Origin: Clostridiales bacterium
Lineage (GTDB): Bacteria; Bacillota; Clostridia; Oscillospirales; Oscillospiraceae
DNA length: 7,856 bases
Direction: 5' to 3'
Assembly: GCA_019421975.1 (NCBI GenBank)
Contig: JAHZEE010000075.1
Coordinates: 1 to 7,856 of the forward strand
Of the stretch, positions 1 to 6,467 are shown piece by piece. The position numbers and the translations under genes are program-made. Position 1 is the stretch's first letter. Every line of letters begins with the position of its first letter. Below the pieces are notes generated by a model, which made no database searches, had not been told where the DNA came from, and saw only the letters and a program-made list of their open reading frames with translations.

Positions 1-2
1 TG

Positions 3-29
3 CATTTTAGACCTGTTCTCTCTAAAATG
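3..29. repeat. Short AT-rich inverted repeat upstream of the SLH gene
   Basis: CATTTTAGA at 3-11 is exactly mirrored by TCTAAAATG at 21-29, giving 9-bp arms around a 9-nt spacer. No T-tract follows, so it does not look like a terminator; an operator or part of a promoter region is possible. The right arm contains TAAAAT (23-28), a fair -10 match, but its -35 would fall at or beyond the window edge. A partial further copy, TTTTAGA, lies at 96-102 just before the SLH gene ribosome binding site. The symmetry is seen directly; any regulatory role is a guess. Confidence 0.4.
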
Positions 30-107
30 AGAGGCAGATACCCCTAAACAAATTGCATACCCCTTGCGCGGAGGGATGTCATTTGGAAAGGGGCGTTTTA
101 GAAAGTG

Positions 108-113
108 AGGAGG
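108..113 (+). promoter_or_regulatory. Ribosome binding site of the SLH surface protein gene
   Basis: A perfect AGGAGG lies six bases before ATG at 120. It decides the start: the reading frame is open from a GTG at 105, but that codon precedes the Shine-Dalgarno and would put charged residues in front of the signal peptide. Confidence 0.85.
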
Positions 114-119
114 AAAATC

Positions 120-2222
120 ATGAAAAAGCGAATGTTGTCAGTATTTATGGCGTTGTGTGTGATGCTGACGGTGCTGCCAATGACAGCGCTGGCAGCGGAT
201 GGGACGGAGCCTACAGCCGATTCCCATTCGGAGTATGCCCTTGAGATCGAGGCGCCGCAGACCCTGCGGGTGAATCAAGTCGCCACAGATGTGAGTGTTC
301 GCCTGTATACAACAGTTGAGTCATCGACCGGATATGACAGCGTCCGAATCAATGTCAAGGTGGATGGCCCGGAGGGCGCTGCGCCGAAGTTTATGGCAAC
401 AGATGCGGGCAGCGGCACAACATGGAATGTGCTGGACTTTGGCTACTTTGGCCCGGAAACCGGCTTCCCGGTGGCGGCGGACTATGATATGACCACCAAC
501 TTCACCGAGGTGCGCTTCGACAAGGCCGGTACTTACACCGTGACACTGGAGCTGGTCGACTGCGCAGACGACGATGCTGTTTTGGCAACCGAGACAGCGG
601 AAGTTGAGGTTGTCTATCCGTATACGCTGAATGTGACAGCGCCGCAGACGCTGAGAGTGGATCAGGCCTGTGACAGCGTGCAGGTCCAGCTGACCGCAGC
701 GGATGCGCAGAGTGAGACCTACAACAACGCCCGGGTCAACATTGTGGAAGTGGAGGCGCCAGAGGAGGCCAAGCCGCAGTTCATTGCAAAGGATGCGAGC
801 AGCGGTCAAGAGTGGAATGTGCTGGACTTTGGCTACTTTGGCCCGGAAACCGGCTTCCCGATTGCGGCGGGCTACGATGTGACCACCAGCTTCACCAAGG
901 TGATCTTTGACAAGGCGGGCACCTATACCTACCAGCTGAACCTGGTGGATATGGCCAACGGGGAGCAGGTGCTGGCGACAGAGACGATCTCCATCGAGGT
1001 CACCTATCCGTTTGCATTTGAGGTGAATGCCCCCAAATCCATGCGGGTTGACCAGGAGAATACCAATACCAGCGTCAGACTGTACGCGGTGGACGGAAAC
1101 GACCAGGCATACACCAATGCGCTGATCACCATTCAGGTAGATGGCCCGGAGGGGGCCAAGCCGCAGTTCATTGCAAAGGACGGGGACACCGAATGGAATG
1201 TGCTGGACTTTGGCTATTTTGGCCCGGAGACCGGCTTCCCGGTGACGGCAGACTACGATGTGACCACCAACTTTGCAAAGGTGAGCTTTGACAAGACTGG
1301 CACCTACACGGTGACTCTGGCCCTGGTGGACAAGAACAACCAGGATCTCGTTCTGGCTGAGAGCATCAATACCATTTCTGTCACCAATCGCTCCAGCGGC
1401 GGCAGCGGCAACGCCACCAGCCGGTACGACATTGAAGTTGCACAGACCCAGAACGGCACGGTGAAGGTGAGTTCCAACCGCGTGGCAGAGGGTTCGACGG
1501 TCACAATCACCACGACCCCCGACGAGGGCTATGCGCTGACCGGCCTGAAGGTCACAGACCAGAGCAGTAAGGAGGTCACGCTGACCGACAAGGGGGATGG
1601 GGTGTATACCTTCACCATGCCGGCCTCGGATGTGACGGTCAAGGCGGACTTTGCACAGGGCAGCGATCTGCCGTTTACCGATGTGGCGGTCAACGACTGG
1701 TTCTACAGCGCAGTGCGCTACATGTACGAGAACGGCTGTATGAACGGCCTGACAGATACCACCTTCGGCCCGGATGCCACAACGACCCGCGGCATGATCG
1801 TGACGATGCTGTATCGCCATGAGAACGAGCCGACTGTGGCGGGTGAGAATCCGTTTGCGGATGTAGAGAGCACCCAGTACTACGCAGACGCCATCAACTG
1901 GGCGGCTGCCAACAACATTGTGACTGGCTACGATGAGACCACCTTTGGCCCGGAGGACACCATCACCCGGGCGCAGATGGCGACAATTCTGTACCGCTAT
2001 GCCCAGTACAAGGGCTACGACACCACCCAGGGCGGTATGGCAGTGCGTGAGTTTGCCGATTATGCGGAGATCTCCGACTGGTCCATGACCGCCGTTACCT
2101 GGGCTGTGAATGCGGATCTGCTCAACGGCAGAAGCGACAACACCCTGGACCCGAACGGCAACGCGACCCGCGCAGAGGTTGCGACCATCCTTATGCGGTT
2201 CTGTGAGACCTTTGTAAAATAA
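120..2222 (+). CDS. Secreted S-layer homology protein with three tandem unnamed modules
   Basis: This 700-residue protein is probably exported and held non-covalently on the cell wall. Residues 1-25 form a signal peptide: MKKR, a hydrophobic core, then ALA before the likely cut at 25/26. Residues 39-167, 168-297 and 298-423 are three tandem modules, each starting like APQTLRVDQ, carrying a core WNVLDFGYFGPETGFP, and ending FDKAGTYT followed by beta strands; they look Ig-like, but I cannot name the family. A Ser/Gly linker (424-434) leads to a divergent InlB B-type domain at about 436-511. Three SLH domains follow near 517-570, 577-633 and 643-700; the second and third keep TRAQ/TRAE, while the first has TTRGM at that place. 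In known families SLH domains bind pyruvylated secondary cell wall polymer. There is no LPXTG motif or visible enzyme domain, so adhesion or a structural surface role is likely but the ligand is unknown. It is a single-gene unit bounded downstream by a terminator. Confidence 0.9.
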   Translation: MKKRMLSVFMALCVMLTVLPMTALAADGTEPTADSHSEYALEIEAPQTLRVNQVATDVSVRLYTTVESSTGYDSVRINVKVDGPEGAAPKFMATDAGSGTTWNVLDFGYFGPETGFPVAADYDMTTNFTEVRFDKAGTYTVTLELVDCADDDAVLATETAEVEVVYPYTLNVTAPQTLRVDQACDSVQVQLTAADAQSETYNNARVNIVEVEAPEEAKPQFIAKDASSGQEWNVLDFGYFGPETGFPIAAGYDVTTSFTKVIFDKAGTYTYQLNLVDMANGEQVLATETISIEVTYPFAFEVNAPKSMRVDQENTNTSVRLYAVDGNDQAYTNALITIQVDGPEGAKPQFIAKDGDTEWNVLDFGYFGPETGFPVTADYDVTTNFAKVSFDKTGTYTVTLALVDKNNQDLVLAESINTISVTNRSSGGSGNATSRYDIEVAQTQNGTVKVSSNRVAEGSTVTITTTPDEGYALTGLKVTDQSSKEVTLTDKGDGVYTFTMPASDVTVKADFAQGSDLPFTDVAVNDWFYSAVRYMYENGCMNGLTDTTFGPDATTTRGMIVTMLYRHENEPTVAGENPFADVESTQYYADAINWAAANNIVTGYDETTFGPEDTITRAQMATILYRYAQYKGYDTTQGGMAVREFADYAEISDWSMTAVTWAVNADLLNGRSDNTLDPNGNATRAEVATILMRFCETFVK
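234..620 (+). repeat. Surface-protein module 1 (residues 39-167)
   Basis: First of three tandem in-frame modules. Its core codons at 423-470 (residues W102 to P117) are identical at every base to those of module 2, while the flanking codons differ. The module ends with a beta-strand pattern ending in VEVVYP that leads straight into the next copy. Confidence 0.8.
621..1010 (+). repeat. Surface-protein module 2 (residues 168-297)
   Basis: Second copy, with core W232 at 813-860. It shares 48 identical bases with module 1 over the core. It also shares 27 identical bases with module 3 just before the core (767-793 against 1154-1180), so different segments are most alike in different pairs of copies. 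Confidence 0.8.
1011..1388 (+). repeat. Surface-protein module 3 (residues 298-423)
   Basis: Third copy, with core W359 at 1194-1241, which differs from the other two cores by two silent bases. It is a few residues shorter, lacking part of the loop before the core Trp, and ends at SVTN before a Ser/Gly linker. Confidence 0.8.
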
Positions 2223-2234
2223 CCATGCTTGATT

Positions 2235-2270
2235 AAAAAAGGGCCAACCGGGCTTCGGTTGGCCCTTTTT
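2235..2270 (+). terminator. Rho-independent terminator of the SLH gene
   Basis: GGGCCAACCG (2241-2250) pairs perfectly with CGGTTGGCCC (2256-2265) around the loop GGCTT, followed by TTTTT (2266-2270). Six A residues precede the stem, so it could also work on the opposite strand. It starts 12 bases after the SLH stop codon and separates that gene from prfA. Confidence 0.93.
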
Positions 2271-2300
2271 GTCGATAATTTGGTTCCGCACGGATTTGGA

Positions 2301-2329
2301 TTTACTTTTTCACTGGAAAATGGTAGAAT
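2301..2329 (+). promoter_or_regulatory. Putative sigma-A promoter of the prfA-tsaC-coaE-M18 operon
   Basis: TTTACT (2301-2306) and TAGAAT (2324-2329) are separated by 17 bases, and TGG directly before the -10 gives an extended -10 element. The -10 matches the consensus at five of six positions and the -35 at four. It lies just after the SLH terminator and about 35 bases before the prfA start, giving a short leader. No operator or riboswitch is visible in the leader. Confidence 0.65.
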
Positions 2330-2352
2330 AACAAGATATCAGAAGTGTGTAA

Positions 2353-2358
2353 AAGGAG
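2353..2358 (+). promoter_or_regulatory. Ribosome binding site of prfA
   Basis: AAGGAG lies six bases before the ATG at 2365, supporting that start. The N-terminal MLDKL also fits the usual beginning of RF1. Confidence 0.8.
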
Positions 2359-2364
2359 CCAAAT

Positions 2365-3396
2365 ATGCTGGACAAACTGCGTTTGGTGGAAGAGAAGTAT
2401 CTGGAGTTGGAGCAGCGCGCCGCCCAGCCGGATTTTTATGCCGATCCGAAGGCGGCGGCCAGGCTGCTCAAGGAGCAGAAGAGCCTGGAGCCCATTATCG
2501 CGGCCTACCGCAGCTATCAGAAGAATGAGAAGGAGTGCCGGGAGCTGTGTCAGAGAGAATATGACGCGGCAAAAGCGCAGCGGCAGACGCTCGAGCAGGC
2601 GCTGAAGGTGCTGCTGCTGCCGCGGGATCCCAACGACGAAAAGAATGTCATGGTGGAGATTCGCGCCGGCGTAGGCGGAGAGGAGAGCGCGCTGTTTGCC
2701 CACTCCCTCTACCGGATGTACACCATGTATGCCGAGACAAAGCGCTGGGGCGTGGAGCTGCTCAGTGTCAACGAGACAGAACTGGGCGGCGTGAAAGAGG
2801 TGGTCTTTCAGATCACAGGGGACGGGGCCTACTCCAGACTGAAATTTGAGTCCGGAGTACACCGGGTCCAGCGGGTGCCGGAGACCGAATCCGGCGGCCG
2901 GGTCCACACCTCCACCGCCACAGTGGCGGTTTTGCCGGAGATGGACGAGGCGTCGGTGGAGATCCGGCCGGCGGATGTGGAGATGCAGGTCTTTCGATCG
3001 TCCGGCGCGGGCGGACAGCACATCAACAAGACCTCCTCTGCGGTGCGGCTCATCCACAGGCCGACCGGCATTGTGGTGGAGTGCCAGCAGGAGCGCAGCC
3101 AGGTGCAGAACCGGGCCAAGGCCATGAGCATGCTGGCCAGCAAGCTCTATGAGATCGAACAGGAGCGGATTGTGGGGGCGCAGACGGCCCAGCGCCGCAG
3201 CCAGGTCGGCACCGGTATGCGCAATGAGCGCATCCGGACCTATAACTTCCCGCAGGGCCGGGTGACGGACCACCGGATTGGCCTGACCCTGTACAAGATC
3301 GACCAGATCATGGACGGTGCGCTAGATGAGCTGATCGACGCGCTGGTGACGGCAGACCAGGCGGAGAAACTACGAATGAGTGAGAGCGGCGAATGA
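2365..3396 (+). CDS. prfA: Peptide chain release factor 1 (RF1)
   Basis: RF1 recognises UAA and UAG in the ribosomal A site and triggers hydrolysis of the peptidyl-tRNA ester in the cytoplasm. The stop-codon recognition tripeptide of the PxT type is P172-E173-T174, inside RVPETESGG, the form I remember from other Firmicutes. The catalytic GGQ is at 216-218 in SGAGGQHIN, with Q218 the family's site of methylation by PrmC. The conserved C-terminal block RTYNFPQGRVTDHRIG is present. At 343 residues it is slightly short for RF1 (about 355-360). Compared with the Bacillus protein as I recall it, about 15 residues are missing from the helical domain 1 near residues 60-72. The gene is first in a tight operon; its TGA overlaps the tsaC start. 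It ends in TGA, an RF2 codon, so it does not need its own product for termination. Assignment over RF2 is firm because RF2 would carry SPF. Confidence 0.97.
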   Translation: MLDKLRLVEEKYLELEQRAAQPDFYADPKAAARLLKEQKSLEPIIAAYRSYQKNEKECRELCQREYDAAKAQRQTLEQALKVLLLPRDPNDEKNVMVEIRAGVGGEESALFAHSLYRMYTMYAETKRWGVELLSVNETELGGVKEVVFQITGDGAYSRLKFESGVHRVQRVPETESGGRVHTSTATVAVLPEMDEASVEIRPADVEMQVFRSSGAGGQHINKTSSAVRLIHRPTGIVVECQQERSQVQNRAKAMSMLASKLYEIEQERIVGAQTAQRRSQVGTGMRNERIRTYNFPQGRVTDHRIGLTLYKIDQIMDGALDELIDALVTADQAEKLRMSESGE

Positions 3397-4442
3397 GAAT
3401 GCAGACAATTCTGTTACAGGCGGATGCACCGGGAACGGTGGAACAGGCGGCGGAGATTCTGAAGCGGGGCGGGCTGGTGGCGATTCCGACGGAGACGGTC
3501 TACGGCCTGGGGGCCAACGGCCTGGACGCGCAGGCGGTGCGGAAGATCTTTGAGGCCAAGGGACGGCCGCAGGACAACCCGCTGATTCTGCACATTGCAG
3601 AGCGCTCCCAGCTGGAGGAGATCTGCCGGGATATCCCGGACGAGGCCTACACCCTGGCAGAGCGGTTCTGGCCGGGCCCGCTCACCATGGTGCTGCCCTG
3701 CCGGGACCTGGTGCCCCGTGAGACGACCGCAGGGCTCGACACAGTGGCGGTCCGCTGCCCGGCCAGCGCAGTGACCCGGCGCATCATTGCCGCTGCGGGC
3801 GTGCCCATTGCGGCGCCGTCCGGCAACCGCTCCGGCCGGCCAAGTCCCACCACGGCGGCCCATATGGTGACCGACATGCAGGGACGGATCGACGCCATTG
3901 TGGACGGCGGGCCCTGCGGGGTCGGGGTGGAGTCCACCATTCTGGATCTCACAGCGCGGCCGTTTTCGCTCCTGCGTCCCGGCGGCCTGCCGGTGGAGGA
4001 GATTGAGAAGGTCGTTGGCGCGATCCGGGTGGACGGGGCTGTGACAGGTGCGCTGCAGCCGGGCCAGGCGCCCAAGGCGCCTGGCATGAAGTACCGCCAC
4101 TACGCCCCCAAGGCGCCCGTGACGGTGGTGTGCGGCCGGCCGGAGCTCACCGCCCGGTACATCGCAGAGCACGCAGACGAGACGACAGGAATTATCTGTT
4201 TTGATGAATTTTCCCATCTGTTTTCGGGAAACATACAGCGATTGGGTGCTTCCTGGGACCAGCAGACCCAGGCGCAGCGGCTGTTTGACGCGCTGCGCTG
4301 GTTCGACAAAACGGGAGTCGAGCGCATCCTGGCCCAGTGTCCGGAGGAGACGGGGTTGGGACGGGCGGTGGTCAACCGGCTGAAAAAGGCGGCGGGGTTC
4401 CAGACGGTGACGGTCCGGACGCCGGGAGGCGAGACAATATGA
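3393..4442 (+). CDS. tsaC: L-threonylcarbamoyladenylate synthase (Sua5/YwlC type)
   Basis: This enzyme makes threonylcarbamoyl-AMP from threonine, bicarbonate and ATP, the first step of the t6A37 modification of tRNAs reading ANN codons; TsaD and partners then transfer the group. The YrdC-like catalytic domain covers roughly residues 10-215, with PTETVYGLG at 32-40, KGRP at 56-59 and PSGNRSG at 142-148. The linker APGMKYRHYAP (229-239) and a C-terminal Sua5 domain to residue 349 show that it is the long Sua5 form, not the short TsaC form. The start at 3393 overlaps the prfA stop as ATGA with only a weak Shine-Dalgarno, so translation is probably coupled; an alternative ATG lies at 3399. The 3' end likewise overlaps coaE as ATGA. 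Nothing looks truncated. Confidence 0.95.
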   Translation: MRMQTILLQADAPGTVEQAAEILKRGGLVAIPTETVYGLGANGLDAQAVRKIFEAKGRPQDNPLILHIAERSQLEEICRDIPDEAYTLAERFWPGPLTMVLPCRDLVPRETTAGLDTVAVRCPASAVTRRIIAAAGVPIAAPSGNRSGRPSPTTAAHMVTDMQGRIDAIVDGGPCGVGVESTILDLTARPFSLLRPGGLPVEEIEKVVGAIRVDGAVTGALQPGQAPKAPGMKYRHYAPKAPVTVVCGRPELTARYIAEHADETTGIICFDEFSHLFSGNIQRLGASWDQQTQAQRLFDALRWFDKTGVERILAQCPEETGLGRAVVNRLKKAAGFQTVTVRTPGGETI

Positions 4443-5047
4443 TTATTTTAGGGATTACCGGCGGCACGGGCTGTGGGAAGACCACGGCCCTGGACGCCAT
4501 CACAGCGCTGGGCGGCGTGTCACTGGACTGTGACGCGCTGTACCACGACCTGCTGCAGACCAGCTTGCCGCTGCAGCAGGCGATCCGGGCGCGGTTTCCC
4601 GCGGCGTATCCCGGCGGCGTATTTGACCGCAAGAAGCTGGGCAGCATCGTCTTTGCAGACCCGGCGGCCCTGGAGGCGCTGAACCAGATCACCGGCGAGC
4701 ACATCCTGCGCGCGGTCCGGCAATGGCTGGCCCAGCAGGAGGCGCAGCGGCGGCCTCTGGCGGCCATTGACGCCATTCGCCTGCTGGAGAGCGATCTTGC
4801 GAAGCTCTGCAGGTGGACGGTCGCGGTGCTGGCGCCGACGGAGCAGCGGGTGCAGCGGCTGATGGCCCGGGAGGGGATCTCCGAAGCGTATGCGCGGCTG
4901 CGGATTGCAGCGCAGCCGTCCAACGAGGACTTTGCCGCCCGCTGTGATGCGGTTTTAATGAACGACTGTGACAGCGCAGCGGCCTTTGCCGCGCGCTGCC
5001 GGACATTTTTTGAACATCTTTTGAAGGAGGAATCAACCCATGGGTGA
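4439..5047 (+). CDS. coaE: Dephospho-CoA kinase, divergent lid motif
   Basis: CoaE phosphorylates the ribose 3'-OH of dephospho-CoA with ATP, the last step of coenzyme A synthesis, in the cytoplasm. The 202-residue protein has a Walker A motif at 8-15 (GGTGCGKT), D30-x-D32 after it, and the RIAAQ segment typical of the C-terminal part. The usual DxPLLFE signature is replaced by D111-A-I-R-L-L-E117: Asp and Glu remain, Pro and Phe are gone. The ends fit the family, so I take it as a lineage variant rather than a broken gene, though activity is not proven by sequence. The start ATG overlaps the tsaC stop by four bases, with GGGAGG at 4424-4429 as ribosome binding site. Longer in-frame starts upstream would run into tsaC and lack this site. 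Its last eight bases overlap the M18 gene. Confidence 0.9.
   Translation: MIILGITGGTGCGKTTALDAITALGGVSLDCDALYHDLLQTSLPLQQAIRARFPAAYPGGVFDRKKLGSIVFADPAALEALNQITGEHILRAVRQWLAQQEAQRRPLAAIDAIRLLESDLAKLCRWTVAVLAPTEQRVQRLMAREGISEAYARLRIAAQPSNEDFAARCDAVLMNDCDSAAAFAARCRTFFEHLLKEESTHG
5024..5030 (+). promoter_or_regulatory. Ribosome binding site of the M18 aminopeptidase, inside coaE
   Basis: AAGGAGG lies within the last codons of coaE, nine bases before the ATG at 5040. It supports that start, although the gene begins before coaE ends. Confidence 0.8.
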
Positions 5048-6419
5048 ACATGCACTGTTTTATGAGCCGAAGAACGGCTATCGGCGTATTTCTGATTCAG
5101 AAAAGCGGGCCATGGACGCGTACTGCAAGGACTATATGGCGTTTATGGATGCGGCCAAGATGGAGCGGGAGGCGGTGGCGGAGACCGTCCGCCAGGCCGA
5201 AGCGGCCGGGTTTGTCCCATTTGAGGTGGGGATGGAGCTGAAGGCGCGAGACAGGGTCTACGGCATCAACCGGAAGAAGTCGGTGATCTTTGCGGTCATC
5301 GGCAGGCAGGATCTGTCCCATGGCGCGCACATCACCGCGGCCCATATCGACTCGCCGCGTCTGGACCTCAAGCCCAATCCGCTCTACGAGGACGACGAGC
5401 TGGCGCTGTTTAAAACCCACTACTATGGCGGCGTGAAAAAGTACCAGTGGACCACGGTCCCCATGGCGCTGCACGGCGTGGTGGCCCTCAAGTCCGGCGA
5501 GGTCCTTCCGGTCTGTGTCGGCGAGGCGGAGGACGACCCCATCTTCTATGTGACGGATCTGCTCATCCACCTGGCGGGCGATCAGATGAAAAAGACGCTG
5601 GCAGAGGGCGTGACGGGCGAGCAGCTCAATGTGGTGGTCGGCTCTGTGCCGGCAGAGGGGGAGGAGAAGAACCCCGTCAAGCTGGCAATCCTGCAGCTGC
5701 TGCACGAGAAGTACGGCATCACCGAGGAGGACTTCTTCTCCGCTGAGCTCACCATGGTTCCGGCGCTCAAGGCCCGCGAGGTGGGCTTTGACCGGAGCCT
5801 GATTGCGGCCTATGGCCACGACGACCGGGTGTGCGCCTATGCCGCCTTCGCCCCGCTACTGCAGCTCGATCCACCGGAGATCACCGCGGTCTGCGTGCTG
5901 GCGGATAAGGAGGAGATTGGCTCTGTGGGCGTCTCCGGCATGGAGTCCCAGGCCTTTGACACGCTGATGGAGGATCTCTGCGCCTGCCAGGGCGTGGCGC
6001 TGCGCCGCTGCTTTGAGGCGTCGCTCTGCCTCTCCACCGATGTGACCAACGGCTTTGACCCCACCTATCCGGAGGTCTCTGACAAACGGAACAACGCCAG
6101 AGTCAACTATGGCGTGGGCCTGTGCAAATACACCGGCTCGCGCGGCAAGTCCGGCGCCTCCGACGCCTCGGCGGAGGTGGTGGCCCGGATGCGGCGGCTG
6201 TTCGACGAGCACGAGGTGCTGTGGCAGATGGGAGAGCTCGGAAAGATCGACCAGGGCGGCGGCGGCACGGTGGCCATGTTTATGGCGAACCGGAACATCG
6301 ACACCCTGGACGCCGGCGTGCCGGTGCTCTCCATGCACGCGCCCTATGAGCTGGTGGCCAAGCTGGACTGCTATATGACCATGAAGGCGTGCAAGGCCCT
6401 GTATGAATCCAAAGAATAA
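5040..6419 (+). CDS. M18 family metalloaminopeptidase (ApeA/aminopeptidase I type)
   Basis: The protein should remove N-terminal residues from short peptides in the cytoplasm; M18 enzymes use two metal ions and usually form large tetrahedral dodecamers. All expected ligands are visible: H102 in AAHIDSPR, D262 in YGHDDR (bridging position), E292 and the catalytic E291 in DKEEIGS, D334 in STDVTNGFDP, and H433 in SMHAPYEL. The region LKPNPLYEDDELALFKTHYYGG is split by family insertions but reads as typical of the clostridial ApeA branch. Length (459 residues) is normal. There is no signal peptide. The gene overlaps coaE by eight bases, has its own strong ribosome binding site and is last in the operon, followed by a terminator. 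Substrate preference (acidic residues in some M18 enzymes) cannot be read from the sequence. Confidence 0.93.
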   Translation: MGEHALFYEPKNGYRRISDSEKRAMDAYCKDYMAFMDAAKMEREAVAETVRQAEAAGFVPFEVGMELKARDRVYGINRKKSVIFAVIGRQDLSHGAHITAAHIDSPRLDLKPNPLYEDDELALFKTHYYGGVKKYQWTTVPMALHGVVALKSGEVLPVCVGEAEDDPIFYVTDLLIHLAGDQMKKTLAEGVTGEQLNVVVGSVPAEGEEKNPVKLAILQLLHEKYGITEEDFFSAELTMVPALKAREVGFDRSLIAAYGHDDRVCAYAAFAPLLQLDPPEITAVCVLADKEEIGSVGVSGMESQAFDTLMEDLCACQGVALRRCFEASLCLSTDVTNGFDPTYPEVSDKRNNARVNYGVGLCKYTGSRGKSGASDASAEVVARMRRLFDEHEVLWQMGELGKIDQGGGGTVAMFMANRNIDTLDAGVPVLSMHAPYELVAKLDCYMTMKACKALYESKE

Positions 6420-6424
6420 CAGAT

Positions 6425-6467
6425 AAAAAGCTCCCTCCGGCCATAGATTAGGCTGGAGGGATTTTTT
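6425..6467 (+). terminator. Operon terminator that overlaps the next gene's ribosome binding site
   Basis: CCCTCCGGCC (6433-6442) pairs with GGCTGGAGGG (6451-6460) over ten pairs, one of them G-U, with loop ATAGATTA; T6432-A6461 adds an eleventh pair. Six T residues follow at 6462-6467 and five A residues precede at 6425-6429. It sits 13 bases after the M18 stop codon. The 3' arm contains GGAGG (6455-6459), and the T-tract is the spacer to the ATG at 6468, so the same bases serve as terminator and as Shine-Dalgarno of the M14 peptidase. Confidence 0.85.

Noticed and set aside
105..119. GTG at 105 as the SLH gene start
   Set aside because: The AGGAGG lies after this codon and fits the ATG at 120, which also gives a normal signal peptide.
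53..244. A 63-codon open frame starting in the leader and overlapping the SLH gene start
   Set aside because: It lacks a good ribosome binding site, its product resembles nothing, and most of it is an out-of-frame reading of the signal peptide region.
321..2291. A 656-codon open frame on the minus strand spanning the SLH gene, and similar long ones opposite prfA and tsaC
   Set aside because: They share codon phase with the + strand genes, where minus-strand stops require the plus codons TTA, CTA or TCA, which are rare in GC-rich coding DNA. The translations show no recognisable domain and have no ribosome binding site, while the + strand genes are clear.
2878..2886. PET instead of PAT in the RF1 recognition motif as a possible altered stop-codon specificity
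   Set aside because: The motif is PxT with a variable middle residue, and PET is the form I recall in ordinary Firmicutes RF1. Genes in the window use TAA, TGA and TAG normally.
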